A stretch of 64,000 bases of DNA from Sphingomonadaceae bacterium (lineage in GTDB: Bacteria > Pseudomonadota > Alphaproteobacteria > Sphingomonadales > Sphingomonadaceae). Position 1 is the first letter of the stretch. Every line of letters begins with the position of its first letter. Where the stretch lies: positions 1 to 64,000 of the forward strand of contig JANYGB010000034.1 in NCBI GenBank assembly GCA_025359445.1, in the 5' to 3' direction. Of the stretch, positions 38,944 to 48,849 are shown one piece after another. The notes under the pieces were generated by a model. It was not told the DNA's origin. It worked only from the letters and a program-made list of their open reading frames with translations, and did not search any database. The position numbers and the translations under genes are program-made.

Positions 38944-39983
38944 AGCGTGCTCATATCGATCACGAAGCGGTACTTCACGTCGGCTTTTTCCATCCGCTCG
39001 TAAGCATGATTGATCTCGTCCATCCGGATCATCTCGATTTCCGAGACGATGCCCTTCTCGGCGCAGAAATCGAGCATCTCCTGCGTCTGGGCGATCCCGC
39101 CCACGCCTGACCCCGCGACCGCCTTCTGCCCGCCGAGCAGCAGCCCCGAATGGAAGCTTTCCATCATGTCGATCATGCCGACGAGGCACAGCACGCCCTT
39201 GCGGTCGAGCAGCAGCAAGTACGGCGTCACGTCATGCTTCACCGGGATCGTATCGAGCAGGAAATCGAAGCTGCGCGTGGCCGCTTTCATCGCCGCCTTG
39301 TCGGTCGAGACCAGCACGTGGTCCGCGCCGAGCTTCTTCGCATCTTCGCCCTTGGCCGGCGAGGTGGTGATCATGGTAACTTCGGCACCCAGCGCCTTGG
39401 CAAACTTCACCCCCATATGGCCAAGCCCGCCCAGCCCGACCACGCCAACCTTGCTGCCGAGTCCGATATTCCAGTTCTTGAGCGGCGACCAGGTTGTGAT
39501 CCCGGCGCACAGCAGCGGTGCGGCGGCGGCCATGTCGAGGCTATCTGGCACCCGCAGCACATAGGGTTCTGCAACCACGATCCCGGCCGAATAACCGCCA
39601 TAGGTCGGGGTGCCGTCGATCCGGTCCTTGGCGTTGTACGTCCCGGTCACGCCCTCGCGGCAATAGTTCTCCTCGCCGTCCTCACACGAATCGCACTTGC
39701 GGCAGCTGTCGACCACGGTGCCGATCGCGGCGCGGTCGCCCGGCTTGAACTTGGTCACCCCCTTGCCGACTGCGCGGACGATGCCTACGATTTCGTGTCC
39801 GGGGACGAACGGGTAGTTGGAACGGCCCCAGTCGTTGCGCGCGACGTGGAGGTCCGAATGGCACACCCCGCAATAAGTGATGTCGATCGCCACATCCTCA
39901 TCGCGCAATTCGCGGCGCTCGATGGTGAAGGGGTTGAGGCCCGAATCGGGGGCGGTCGCGCCCCATGCGGCAGTGGCGGTCAT
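38940..39983 (-). CDS. Zinc-dependent alcohol dehydrogenase (YahK/cinnamyl-ADH type)
   Basis: DITYCGVCHSDLHVARNDWG...PFVPGHEIVGIV; CRKCDSCEDGEENYC; VGVVGLGGLGHMGVKFAKALGAEV. Confidence 0.93.
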   Translation of the reverse strand: MTATAAWGATAPDSGLNPFTIERRELRDEDVAIDITYCGVCHSDLHVARNDWGRSNYPFVPGHEIVGIVRAVGKGVTKFKPGDRAAIGTVVDSCRKCDSCEDGEENYCREGVTGTYNAKDRIDGTPTYGGYSAGIVVAEPYVLRVPDSLDMAAAAPLLCAGITTWSPLKNWNIGLGSKVGVVGLGGLGHMGVKFAKALGAEVTMITTSPAKGEDAKKLGADHVLVSTDKAAMKAATRSFDFLLDTIPVKHDVTPYLLLLDRKGVLCLVGMIDMMESFHSGLLLGGQKAVAGSGVGGIAQTQEMLDFCAEKGIVSEIEMIRMDEINHAYERMEKADVKYRFVIDMSTL

Positions 39984-40083
39984 TGCTTCTCTCCTGGTTG
40001 ATTACGCCCATGCTGTAATCCCGCTTGCCCCAGGTCAATGCCCGCGTCATTAACCGGACGATTAAATATTGGGAGAGACGGCA

Positions 40084-40866
40084 ATGCGGATCGATTCGGA
40101 CACGGCGGCAGTGGTGACAGGCGGTGCCTCGGGGCTGGGTCGGGCGAGCGCCGAGGCCTTGGCAGCGGCTGGCGCGAAAGTTGCGATCTTCGATGTCAAC
40201 GAGGCCGCCGGGCAGGAAGTTGCCGACGCGATCGGCGGCGTGTTCTGCAAGGTCGATATCACCAGCGAGGAATCGGTGGTGGCAGGCTTTGCCAAGGCGC
40301 GCGCGGCGCACGGGCAGGAACGCATCACGGTTCACTGCGCGATGACCAGCCGCCGCGGCAAGACGCTCGCTTGGGACAAGGAAGCGGGCCAGCTCAAACG
40401 CCTGTCGACCGAGGATTATTTCTACGGCGTGCAGGGCATTCTGGTCGCCAGTTACCGCATCGCCTCGCTTTCTGCCGAGGGTATGGCCGGGCTCGAACCC
40501 AATGAGGACGGCGAACGCGGCTGCATAACGCTGACTGCGTCGGTCGCGGCGCAGGACGGGCAGATCGGTCAGATCATTTACGGCTCGGCCAAAGCCGGGG
40601 TAAACGGTCTGGTCCTGCCGATGGCACGCGATCTGTCGGACCTCGGCATCCGGGTCAATTCGATCATGCCGGGCATTTTCGCTACCCCGCTGATGCTTGG
40701 CGCGAAGCAGAACGTGCTCGACAGCCTTGCCGCTTCGGTGCCGTTCCCCAAACGGTTGGGCAAGCCGGAAGAATTCGGCAGCCTGGTGCTCGAACTCGCC
40801 CGCAACGGCTACTTCAACGCCCAATGCATCCGCCTCGATGGCGCGATCCGCATGGCCCCGCGCTAA
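40084..40866 (+). CDS. SDR family oxidoreductase (3-hydroxyacyl-CoA dehydrogenase type II-like)
   Basis: AAVVTGGASGLGRASAEALAAAGAKVAIFD; GQIIYGSAKAGVNGLVLPMARDLSDLGIRVNSIMPGIFATPLM. Confidence 0.88.
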   Translation: MRIDSDTAAVVTGGASGLGRASAEALAAAGAKVAIFDVNEAAGQEVADAIGGVFCKVDITSEESVVAGFAKARAAHGQERITVHCAMTSRRGKTLAWDKEAGQLKRLSTEDYFYGVQGILVASYRIASLSAEGMAGLEPNEDGERGCITLTASVAAQDGQIGQIIYGSAKAGVNGLVLPMARDLSDLGIRVNSIMPGIFATPLMLGAKQNVLDSLAASVPFPKRLGKPEEFGSLVLELARNGYFNAQCIRLDGAIRMAPR

Positions 40867-40872
40867 AAAAGA

Positions 40873-41019
40873 TCCTCTCCATTTTTGGCGAAGGCCACAA
40901 ATGGGGAGGTGGATCGCCGCAGGCGAGACGGAGGGGTCTCGGCGCTGGCGTCCAATACCCCTCCGGCAGTCGCAAGAGCGACTGCCACCTCCCCATTTGG
41001 CTTCGCAAAATGGAGAGGA
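40873..41019. repeat. Nested intergenic inverted repeat, family C
   Basis: Outer arms TCCTCTCCATTTTTGGCGAAGGCCACAAATGGGGAGGTGG (40873-40912) / CCACCTCCCCATTTGGCTTCGCAAAATGGAGAGGA (40985-41019); inner GGAGGGGT...ACCCCTCC. Confidence 0.85.
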
Positions 41020-41036
41020 CCTAGAAAGGACTGACT

Positions 41037-41831
41037 ATGACCTCACCGTTCAAAGATGGCCTGCTCGACGGCAAAGTCGCCTTCATCGCCGGCGGCACCA
41101 GCGGCATCAATCTGGGCATCGCCAAGCGCATGGCAGAGCTTGGCGCAAAGGTCGCGGTGTGCGGTCGCAATCCCGTCAAAGCGGGCAACGCTGCTAGCGA
41201 GATCGGCTATGACGCATTGGGCCTATCCGCCGACGTGCGCGATTTTGGCGCAATCCGCGGCGCGATGGAGCAAACCCGCAACCAGTTCGGCCCGCTCGAC
41301 ATTGTCGTCTCAGGCGCGGCGGGGAACTTCCTCGCCCCGGTGCTGGGGATGAGCGCGAACGCGTTCAAGACCGTGGTCGATATCGACCTGCTCGGCACTT
41401 TCAATGTGTTCCGTGGCTGCCACGATCTGCTCGCCGTTCCGGGCGCCTCGCTGATCGCGATCACGGCGGGCCAAGCGGTCAACCCGATGCAAATGCAAGC
41501 GCACGCCTGCGCCGCCAAGGCCGGGATCAACCAGCTGGTCCGCGTGCTCGCGCTCGAATGGGGCGGCGATGTGCGGGTCAACGGCATCTCTCCGGGACCG
41601 ATCGAAGGCACCGAAGGCATGGCGCGGCTCGCCCCCGATCCGGCGACCAAGGCGATGCATTTCGAGCGCATTGCGCTGAAGCGCTGGGGCTTTATCGACG
41701 AGATTGCCGAGGGCGCGGTGTTCCTGTGCTCGGACGCGGCGAAGTACATCACCGGGACGATCCTCGATATCGATGGCGGCAGCCAGTTGGGGGACGCGAC
41801 GCAAAGGAATGTGGAGCGCGGGTTGGCGTGA
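41037..41831 (+). CDS. SDR family oxidoreductase (2,4-dienoyl-CoA reductase-like)
   Basis: VAFIAGGTSGINLGIAKRMAELGAKVAVCGRN; VRVNGISPGPIEGTEGMARL. Confidence 0.88.
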   Translation: MTSPFKDGLLDGKVAFIAGGTSGINLGIAKRMAELGAKVAVCGRNPVKAGNAASEIGYDALGLSADVRDFGAIRGAMEQTRNQFGPLDIVVSGAAGNFLAPVLGMSANAFKTVVDIDLLGTFNVFRGCHDLLAVPGASLIAITAGQAVNPMQMQAHACAAKAGINQLVRVLALEWGGDVRVNGISPGPIEGTEGMARLAPDPATKAMHFERIALKRWGFIDEIAEGAVFLCSDAAKYITGTILDIDGGSQLGDATQRNVERGLA

Positions 41832-41833
41832 CT

Positions 41834-41923
41834 CGTCGTCCCGGGCTTGACCCGGGACCGCTGGCCTCCGGGCGCAAGTCGGGATGATCTGGCCAGCGAT
41901 CCCGGGTCAAGCCCGGGATGACG
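41834..41923. repeat. Long intergenic inverted repeat, family A copy 2
   Basis: Arms 41834-41866 and 41891-41923 identical base for base to copy 1 at 14070-14152; 24-nt loop unlike the first. Confidence 0.9.
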
Positions 41924-41924
41924 G

Positions 41925-42563
41925 TTAGATCAAACTCTCGCCCTTACCCACCATCTTGCCTCGCGTGATGTAAACCTTGGTGCCGACCGGCGTAATCGCG
42001 AAGATCTTCCGGGCAAAATCATTCGGCACCCCGACGCAGCCGTGGCTGGCGTAGCCTTTCTCAACCGTAGTTCCGTGGATTGAAACCCCGTCCGGGGTCA
42101 GGTTCATGGTGAAGGGCATCGGCGCGTTATCGTACGTCGAGGAATGGTGATCGGCGTCCTTCCACTTGACCGGAAACACCCCGAGCGGGGTCGGCGTCTC
42201 GCCGAACCCGAGCAGCACCGCAGTCGCGCCAATTTCATAACCGCCGCGGAACACCGAGAGCACCCGCGCGTCGAGATCGACCGTAATCACCAGCGGCCCG
42301 GACGGAACATCCGTCTCGTCCCAGTGCCATTCGCCGTATTTGATCGGGCCAGCGATCGGCAGGATCCGTTTGATGACGAATTTCTCGTCCTTTGGCGCGG
42401 CAGGGGCGGGTTTGGCCGCTTCGGCTTGGGCGAGCTGCGCCGGCGCTGACGCGGGACCGGTAACTTGCGCAGATTCCCCGAATGGGCGCGCCAGCATTGT
42501 CCCAAGCAGGACCACGCCAAGCACCAACGCTCCGATAACTGCGTAAAGGGGATTGAACTTCAT
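41925..42563 (-). CDS. L,D-transpeptidase (YkuD) family protein
   Basis: PMPFTMNLTPDGVSIHGTTVEKGYASHGCVGVPNDFARKIF catalytic HG..SHGC; N-terminal TM. Confidence 0.88.
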   Translation of the reverse strand: MKFNPLYAVIGALVLGVVLLGTMLARPFGESAQVTGPASAPAQLAQAEAAKPAPAAPKDEKFVIKRILPIAGPIKYGEWHWDETDVPSGPLVITVDLDARVLSVFRGGYEIGATAVLLGFGETPTPLGVFPVKWKDADHHSSTYDNAPMPFTMNLTPDGVSIHGTTVEKGYASHGCVGVPNDFARKIFAITPVGTKVYITRGKMVGKGESLI

Positions 42564-42663
42564 GCACCGGACATCGCCCAATCGCGGCACAATTGCCAGC
42601 CCTCGTACGCTGCGCGTTTCGCTGCGGGACTGCGGCGTCGGCAAAGGTTAACGAAGAACCGCC

Positions 42664-45438
42664 TCAGCCATGCGCGCCAAAAGTGTTGGCGATCGCGGTG
42701 GTGATCCGCAACGCAAGAGCCTGCGCTTCGGCGATCGGGTCGATGAAATCGCGGTTGATCGCGTCATACCCGACCGCCGCATCGTCAGGATAATCGCTCG
42801 GCTCGTCCACCTGAAAGTAGGTAATCTGCGGGAAGCTGACCGGAAAGGCGCGGCGCATTTGTGCCAACGCTTCATCGATCCGAAGCGTGAACACCATTTC
42901 AAGCACGTCCTCGCGGCTGATATCGTTGGCGCGGCTGAACGCCGGGACTGACACGGCTTTCAGGAACATGTGTTGGAACAGCGCGAGCCGCAGCGCTTGG
43001 AGCACGCCCAGCATGCGCCGGGTATGCTCGCGCCCGGCCAGCGGCGCTTCGTCGGGGATCAGGTCAAGCAACCGGTGGAGCTTGAGCGCATCGACCCGTA
43101 GCCGCGAAGCGAGGCGGCGGAACACGCCGGTGCGGTCATCGGTGGTGAGGTATTCGGCCAGCGCGAGGCAGCTTTCAGACACTCCGGTCTCATCGCCGCG
43201 ATAAGGCCGGCTGGCCCAGTAAGCCGAATTGAACAGCTCGCCGAAAGCCGCGACGGTCTTGATGCTGGCCAGCGCATTGGCCGCCCGAACCAGCCGGACC
43301 AATTGCCGCCCGCGTTCGCTGGTGGTCAGCAGCTCGGCCAGCGCCTCGTAATTGCCTTCCGCCGCGGTGCCGAACCCGGCGATCACGTTGACCGGATAGC
43401 CCAGCTGCTGAAGTACCGCGTTGTGCGGAATCGCGCGGATCTGGCGCAGGTTCATCTCGCGGTCGGCGGCAAGGTCGGACTGACGGCGGCTCTTGCGGCT
43501 GCCGGTGTCATTAAGCAGACCCAGACCGAAGGCAGTGACCGCGCGGGCATACGTCCGGCTGTGCAGGTAATCCTGCTGGATCCGCCGGATCGCGCGGTAG
43601 AAATCAAGGCTCAAATCGGTGCGGCGATAAAACGGATCGGGCTGGGCGTCCGTGTCGGTGCTGGCCGGTGCTGCCTCGGCAAAACGGGTGAGCGTGGCGA
43701 GCGCCAGCTCGGGCGTGCCAAAGAACAGATAGCCGTCACCGCCCTGAAAGCTGACCTCGGGCTCAAGCTGTACCCCAGCACGCACGAACCGCCGCCGCGC
43801 CCACGGCGATAGCGGCCAGGCCACGCGGTCGGCAAAGCTCGATGGATGCGCGCCGCGGCCCATGCTTTCGCCGTGAGTGTTGAACACCAAGGCGGCCACA
43901 TCGGTCAGGCCGTTGGCGACCATCGCTTCGCTGAGCCGACCTTGCAGCCGCTCGATTGCCAGCGCGGCGGGGATTTGCCCGACGAATCGGCCAGCGTCGG
44001 AAAAGCCGGTCTGGATCGCGACCCGACCGCGCGCGCGGGCGTAATCGCGGAAAGCATCTTCGGCGAGCAAGGCATCGAGAAACCGGCCGCCGTGTTCCAG
44101 CGCAGATTCGGTCTCGAACAAGGGCGAGACATCGACTTTGTCCGCGATCCCGAACAAGCGCGTGAAATACAGCGCGGCGAGCACGGTCGAAGGCTGCTCG
44201 CATTCGGCCACCAGCATGCGGATCGGGCTGTCGGCATCGACGTGATGGAGGATCTGCGCCATCGCGAGGAACTGGCGCACGGCGGTTGAATTCTCGATCG
44301 CGAGCGCGGCGAAGTTGGCGCGCAATGGCTGAACGCCGGCGAGCAGTTCGCGCATCCGCACCAGCGCCGCCTGGCTCGCGAGATCGAGTTTGCCGGCGGG
44401 ATCGATCCGGCGGCGGATCGCGTTTTGCAGTTGGCTCGAATTTACCCGGAAGTGGATCCAGCCCATCCCGAGGCCATCGGCGCGCATCGCAGCGGCGGCG
44501 ACGAGCAGGGTCTCAGCGGTGTGGTCGTCGGTAGTGGTGGCTTTCCTTTCGAGTTCGGTAATCACGCCCGAGAGGCTGGTCAGCTTGGCGGGATGATCGC
44601 TGGTCAGTTCATTGGCAATTGAAGACAGCGCGGCCGGATCGGCCAGATCGAACGCTGCCAGCCGCTCGGCCTGCTTTTCGGCATAGTCCCCGGCGGCGCG
44701 CAGCCGGGCCGATACATCTGGCGCGGCTTGCCCGAGCATCGCGGCATAGCCCGCCAGCCGTTCGGCCTTTTCCGCCAGCCGGTAACGCAGCGAGGTCGCC
44801 CACGAAATGTCGGTGCGCCCGTCCATGTCGTAACCGACCCAGCTGGCAAAGCGCAGCGGCATGGGATTGAGGCTGCGCCACTCACTGGGCCACTTGCGCC
44901 GCGCTTCGCTCAGCAGCTGGCGGTTGATGGTATCGCGAGCAAACTGCGCGCGGGCGATCGCTGCCATCGCATCGGCGTTTTCGCTGTCGAGCGTGATCAC
45001 GTCGCGCTCGTGCGGCGCGATACACGTGGTGCCTGCGCCGATCTCGCCCGCAGCAGCCGAAGCTGCGACCGCTACGGACTGCGCTGCGGTGAGCAGAAAG
45101 GTGGGGTGGCCGGTGAAGACGACGTGAACCAGAGGCTGCCGCCATTTGGCCGCGAAAGCCGCAAAGTCGTCAGCACTGGCGATGGCCGCGATCCGGCGGA
45201 TATTCTCGCCCGGATCGACCGGCCCTACCAACCGGGTCAGCCGCACTGCGCGGGCTTGCAACCCTTCGCACTCCAACTCCGCCACCAGCTTGGCAACTTC
45301 GCCGAGCGGCAAGTCGCCGCTCTCGATCCGCCGCGAAAGTTCATGGCTGAGCTGGAACACCGGGTTGAACAGCGGGGTTTCCGCGGTGCGCGGGTGCAGC
45401 TCGTTGAGCCGCGCATCGAGTTGGGCGAGCAGGCTCAT
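42664..45438 (-). CDS. Divergent phosphoenolpyruvate carboxylase-family protein
   Basis: FTGHPTFLLTAAQ (canonical TAHPTE), SWVGYDMDGRTDISW (canonical G.DRDGNP), HGESMGRGAHP (canonical HGRGGxxGRGGGP), GSRKSRRQ...LRQIRAIPHNAVLQQLGYPVNVIAGFGTA. Start at MSLLAQLDARL. Confidence 0.7.
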   Translation of the reverse strand: MSLLAQLDARLNELHPRTAETPLFNPVFQLSHELSRRIESGDLPLGEVAKLVAELECEGLQARAVRLTRLVGPVDPGENIRRIAAIASADDFAAFAAKWRQPLVHVVFTGHPTFLLTAAQSVAVAASAAAGEIGAGTTCIAPHERDVITLDSENADAMAAIARAQFARDTINRQLLSEARRKWPSEWRSLNPMPLRFASWVGYDMDGRTDISWATSLRYRLAEKAERLAGYAAMLGQAAPDVSARLRAAGDYAEKQAERLAAFDLADPAALSSIANELTSDHPAKLTSLSGVITELERKATTTDDHTAETLLVAAAAMRADGLGMGWIHFRVNSSQLQNAIRRRIDPAGKLDLASQAALVRMRELLAGVQPLRANFAALAIENSTAVRQFLAMAQILHHVDADSPIRMLVAECEQPSTVLAALYFTRLFGIADKVDVSPLFETESALEHGGRFLDALLAEDAFRDYARARGRVAIQTGFSDAGRFVGQIPAALAIERLQGRLSEAMVANGLTDVAALVFNTHGESMGRGAHPSSFADRVAWPLSPWARRRFVRAGVQLEPEVSFQGGDGYLFFGTPELALATLTRFAEAAPASTDTDAQPDPFYRRTDLSLDFYRAIRRIQQDYLHSRTYARAVTAFGLGLLNDTGSRKSRRQSDLAADREMNLRQIRAIPHNAVLQQLGYPVNVIAGFGTAAEGNYEALAELLTTSERGRQLVRLVRAANALASIKTVAAFGELFNSAYWASRPYRGDETGVSESCLALAEYLTTDDRTGVFRRLASRLRVDALKLHRLLDLIPDEAPLAGREHTRRMLGVLQALRLALFQHMFLKAVSVPAFSRANDISREDVLEMVFTLRIDEALAQMRRAFPVSFPQITYFQVDEPSDYPDDAAVGYDAINRDFIDPIAEAQALALRITTAIANTFGAHG

Positions 45439-46049
45439 CCGGCCACGGCACGCGCAGCGCGCGCCGCCGCTTCGATCGCCGCCACATCTGGCGCGCCCTT
45501 CCCAACCAGCCACGACCCGCCGCAGCACAGCACCGCATCGAGCGCCAACCAAGCCGGCGCGCTTGCCTGCGTGATCCCCCCGGTCGGGCAAAACCGCGCC
45601 ATCCCGAACGGCGCGGCGATGGCTTTCAGCGCAGGGATGCCGCCGTTGGCTTCGGCGGGGAAGAATTTGAACCGGTCGAGCCCGAGGTCGAGCCCGCGCA
45701 TGATATCGGCCGATGTCGCGATCCCCGGCAGGAACGGCACATTGCCCGCAATCGCCGCCTTGGCGAGGCTGTCGGTCAACCCCGGCGAGACGATGAATTC
45801 GCTCCCCGCCTCCAGCGCATCGTCAAGCGCGTGCTCGTTGAGTACTGTGCCCGCGCCGACAATCGCGCCGGGGACCTGCTTCATCGCACGGATCACTGCC
45901 AAGGCGCTGGCGGTGCGCAGCGTCACTTCGAGTACTGGCAGCCCGCCGGCGACCAGCGCCCGGGCAATCGGCACCGCGTGCGCCACATCCTCGATCACCA
46001 GCACCGGAATGACGGGCGCCATCCGCATGATTTCTTCGATGCGTGTCAT
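45435..46049 (-). CDS. eda: 2-dehydro-3-deoxyphosphogluconate (KDPG) aldolase
   Basis: APVIPVLVIEDVAHAVPIARALVAGGLPVLEVTLRT; IVGAGTVLN; FIVSPGL; RFKFFPAEANGGIPALKAIAAPFG. Confidence 0.95.
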   Translation of the reverse strand: MTRIEEIMRMAPVIPVLVIEDVAHAVPIARALVAGGLPVLEVTLRTASALAVIRAMKQVPGAIVGAGTVLNEHALDDALEAGSEFIVSPGLTDSLAKAAIAGNVPFLPGIATSADIMRGLDLGLDRFKFFPAEANGGIPALKAIAAPFGMARFCPTGGITQASAPAWLALDAVLCCGGSWLVGKGAPDVAAIEAAARAARAVAG

Positions 46050-47038
46050 TGCAGGTGTTCCTTGGCGAAAGCCGCCGCGGCACCGAACAGGCCGGGCTGG
46101 GGATGGGTGATCAGTTTTACCGGCAGCGCGGCCATCAGGCCCTCAAACCGCCCTTTGGCAGTGAAACGATTGGCGAAACCGGACCTGATCAATGTGTCCT
46201 TGATCCGCAGCCCAAGCCCGCCTGCGATGACCACGGCGCTCGCGCCCTGCGCCAAGGCAATGTCGCCCGCGAACGAGCCGAGTGCCAAGCAGAACCGGTC
46301 AACCGCGGCGGCGGCGAGGCTGTCTTCACCGCTGGTGCCGAGGCCCCACAGGGTCTTGTCGTCGACTTGCTGGATCGCGCGCCCTTCCATGCCGGCGAGG
46401 GCCTCGTAGATATCGACGAGCCCCGGTCCCGAAACCACGCGCTCAGCCGAAACCCGGCGATAGCGCTGGCGCAGCCGGGCGAGGATTGCATCTTCGATCG
46501 AGTCCACCGGGGCGTAATCGACGTGGCCACCCTCGGTCGCCTGGACGCGGTAATCGCCGCTTCCGTCGCGCCAGACGTGCGCGACGCCCATGCCGGTTCC
46601 GGGGCCGAGCACCGACAAGGTTCCGCGGTTTGGTAATGGCTGGTCCGGGCCGGCGAGGTGGAGGAAGAATTCTGCGCCTGCCCGCGCCACCGCATGGCCG
46701 ACTGCGCCGAAATCGTTTATCACGGTATAGCGTTCTGCGCCGAGCTTCTCAGGGATCAGCGCGGGGCGGATTACCCACGGATTGTTGGTGAAGCGGATCA
46801 TGCGTTCATGGTCTTCTTGGCGCCCTACCGGCCCGGCGATGGCGATCGCGACGGCGGGGGGCAGCGTGCCGCCCTGCAGCTGCGCAAAATGCTCCCACGC
46901 GGTCTGAAAGCTGGCGTGGTCGTGGGTGTGCAGCGTGACCGGTTCGCCCAGCGTGATCGCGCCGCCCGCAGCAATCCCGGCCAAAGCAAAGCGCGCATGC
47001 GTGCCACCGATATCGACGGTGACGAGGGTGGTGCTCAC
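46046..47038 (-). CDS. glk: Glucokinase
   Basis: [53 protein letters not shown]. Confidence 0.93.
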   Translation of the reverse strand: MSTTLVTVDIGGTHARFALAGIAAGGAITLGEPVTLHTHDHASFQTAWEHFAQLQGGTLPPAVAIAIAGPVGRQEDHERMIRFTNNPWVIRPALIPEKLGAERYTVINDFGAVGHAVARAGAEFFLHLAGPDQPLPNRGTLSVLGPGTGMGVAHVWRDGSGDYRVQATEGGHVDYAPVDSIEDAILARLRQRYRRVSAERVVSGPGLVDIYEALAGMEGRAIQQVDDKTLWGLGTSGEDSLAAAAVDRFCLALGSFAGDIALAQGASAVVIAGGLGLRIKDTLIRSGFANRFTAKGRFEGLMAALPVKLITHPQPGLFGAAAAFAKEHLQ

Positions 47039-48849
47039 AGCCCCGCCTCGGCCAATATGGCGGAAGCCCCTTTTTCGGCCCCATCGGCGTGGTTGCGCAG
47101 CATGGCGAACAATTCGCGGCCCATGCCCATTTCGGCGCGCGGGGCGAGCGCAGGCGTGCGGCCCGACAAGTCGGCCTTGATCTGCAGCAGCCCGTCATGC
47201 CCGCACAGCTTGATCACATCGCCGTCCTGCACATAAGCGAGCGGGCCATCCCCCAGCGCTTCAGGGGTCACATGGATTGCGGCGGGAACCTTGCCCGATG
47301 CGCCCGACATCCGCCCATCGGTGACCAGCGCGACCTTGAAGCCCTTGTCCTGCAGCACCCCCAATGGCGGGGTCAGCTTGTGCAGTTCGGGCATGCCGTT
47401 GGCGCGCGGACCCTGAAAGCGCACCACCACGATCACGTCGCGGTCAAGCTCGCCCGCCTTGAACGCAGCCTGGACTTCGTCTTGCGTGGTGAAGACGCGG
47501 CACGGGGCTTCAATCGTCCAGCGGGCGCTATCGACCGCGCTGGTCTTGAAGGTGGCGCGGCCAAGGTTGCCCTTGACCAGCCGCATCCCGCCGTCGGGCA
47601 TGAAGGCGCGAGTAACCGGGCGCAAGATCGTGTCGTCGCCGCTTTCCTGTGGGACGGGCCGCGACGTAAGTGCACTGTCAATCAGCGCTGGTTCGGTGGC
47701 ATAATCGGCCATGCCGCCTGCGGACACCGTCAGCACTTCGCCGTGAGCGAGCCCCGCATCCAGCAATTCGCGGACCACGAACGAGATCCCGCCAGCGGCG
47801 TGGAAGTGATTCACATCGCCCGCGCCGTTGGGATAGACCCGCGCCAGCAGCGGCACTGCGCCGGACAGTTCGTCGAGGTCCTGCCAATCGAGCTTGATCC
47901 CGGCGGCGCGGGCCATGGCCGGCAAGTGGATCGCGTGGTTGGTCGATCCGCCGGTGCACAGCAGGCCCACGGCCGCGTTCACGATCGCCTTTTCATCGAC
48001 CACCCGCGCCATCGGGCGGTAATCCGCGCCTTCACGCCCGATCACGGCCAGCCGGTGAACTGCAGCCCGGGTTAGCGCTGAACGCAGCGGGGTGTTCGGC
48101 GGCACGAACGAGGCTGCCGGCAGATGCAGTCCCATCAGCTCGAGCATGATCTGGTTTGAATTGGCGGTGCCGTAAAAGGTGCAGGTGCCGGGGCTGTGAT
48201 AGCTCGCGCTTTCGCTCTCCAGCAAGTCGGCGCGGCTCGCCTTACCCTCGGCGTAGAGCTGGCGGACCTTCTGCTTCTCGCGGTTGGCTAGGCCCGAGGG
48301 CATCGGTCCCGAGGGGATGAAAATCGCTGGAAGGTGCCCAAAGCGCAGCGCGCCGATCACCAGCCCCGGCACGATCTTGTCGCAGATGCCGAGCAGCGCC
48401 ATCCCGTCGAACATCGCGTGGCTCAGCGCCACGGCGGTGGCCATGGCGATGGAATCGCGGCTGAACAGCGACAGCTCCATCCCGTCCTGGCCCTGGGTGA
48501 CCCCGTCGCACATCGCCGGAACTCCGCCCGCAACTTGTGCCGTGGCGCCCACTTCGCGCGCATAAAGTTTCATCGCCTCGGGGTAACGGCCATAGGGCTG
48601 GTGGGCCGAAAGCATGTCGTTGTAAGCAGTGACAATCGCCAGGTTGGGCCCGCGGCCGTGCGCGATAGCGGGCTTGTCTTCCAGCGCAGCGGCGAAGCCA
48701 TGCGCCAGATTGGAACACGATAACGCCCCGCGTCCGGGGAACTTCTCCGCTTCGCGCTCGGTCAGTTCGAGATAACGGCGGCGGCTGTCCTTCGATTTGT
48801 CGATGATCCGCGCGGTGACGCGTTCGATCACCGGGTGGAGGTTAGTCAT
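47035..48849 (-). CDS. edd: Phosphogluconate dehydratase
   Basis: [84 protein letters not shown]. Start at MTNLHP. Confidence 0.95.
   Translation of the reverse strand: MTNLHPVIERVTARIIDKSKDSRRRYLELTEREAEKFPGRGALSCSNLAHGFAAALEDKPAIAHGRGPNLAIVTAYNDMLSAHQPYGRYPEAMKLYAREVGATAQVAGGVPAMCDGVTQGQDGMELSLFSRDSIAMATAVALSHAMFDGMALLGICDKIVPGLVIGALRFGHLPAIFIPSGPMPSGLANREKQKVRQLYAEGKASRADLLESESASYHSPGTCTFYGTANSNQIMLELMGLHLPAASFVPPNTPLRSALTRAAVHRLAVIGREGADYRPMARVVDEKAIVNAAVGLLCTGGSTNHAIHLPAMARAAGIKLDWQDLDELSGAVPLLARVYPNGAGDVNHFHAAGGISFVVRELLDAGLAHGEVLTVSAGGMADYATEPALIDSALTSRPVPQESGDDTILRPVTRAFMPDGGMRLVKGNLGRATFKTSAVDSARWTIEAPCRVFTTQDEVQAAFKAGELDRDVIVVVRFQGPRANGMPELHKLTPPLGVLQDKGFKVALVTDGRMSGASGKVPAAIHVTPEALGDGPLAYVQDGDVIKLCGHDGLLQIKADLSGRTPALAPRAEMGMGRELFAMLRNHADGAEKGASAILAEAGL

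Noticed and set aside
44728-46110. 460-aa plus-strand ORF opposite PEPC-like and eda
   Set aside because: Shadow ORF; overlaps two coupled genes with recognisable motifs.
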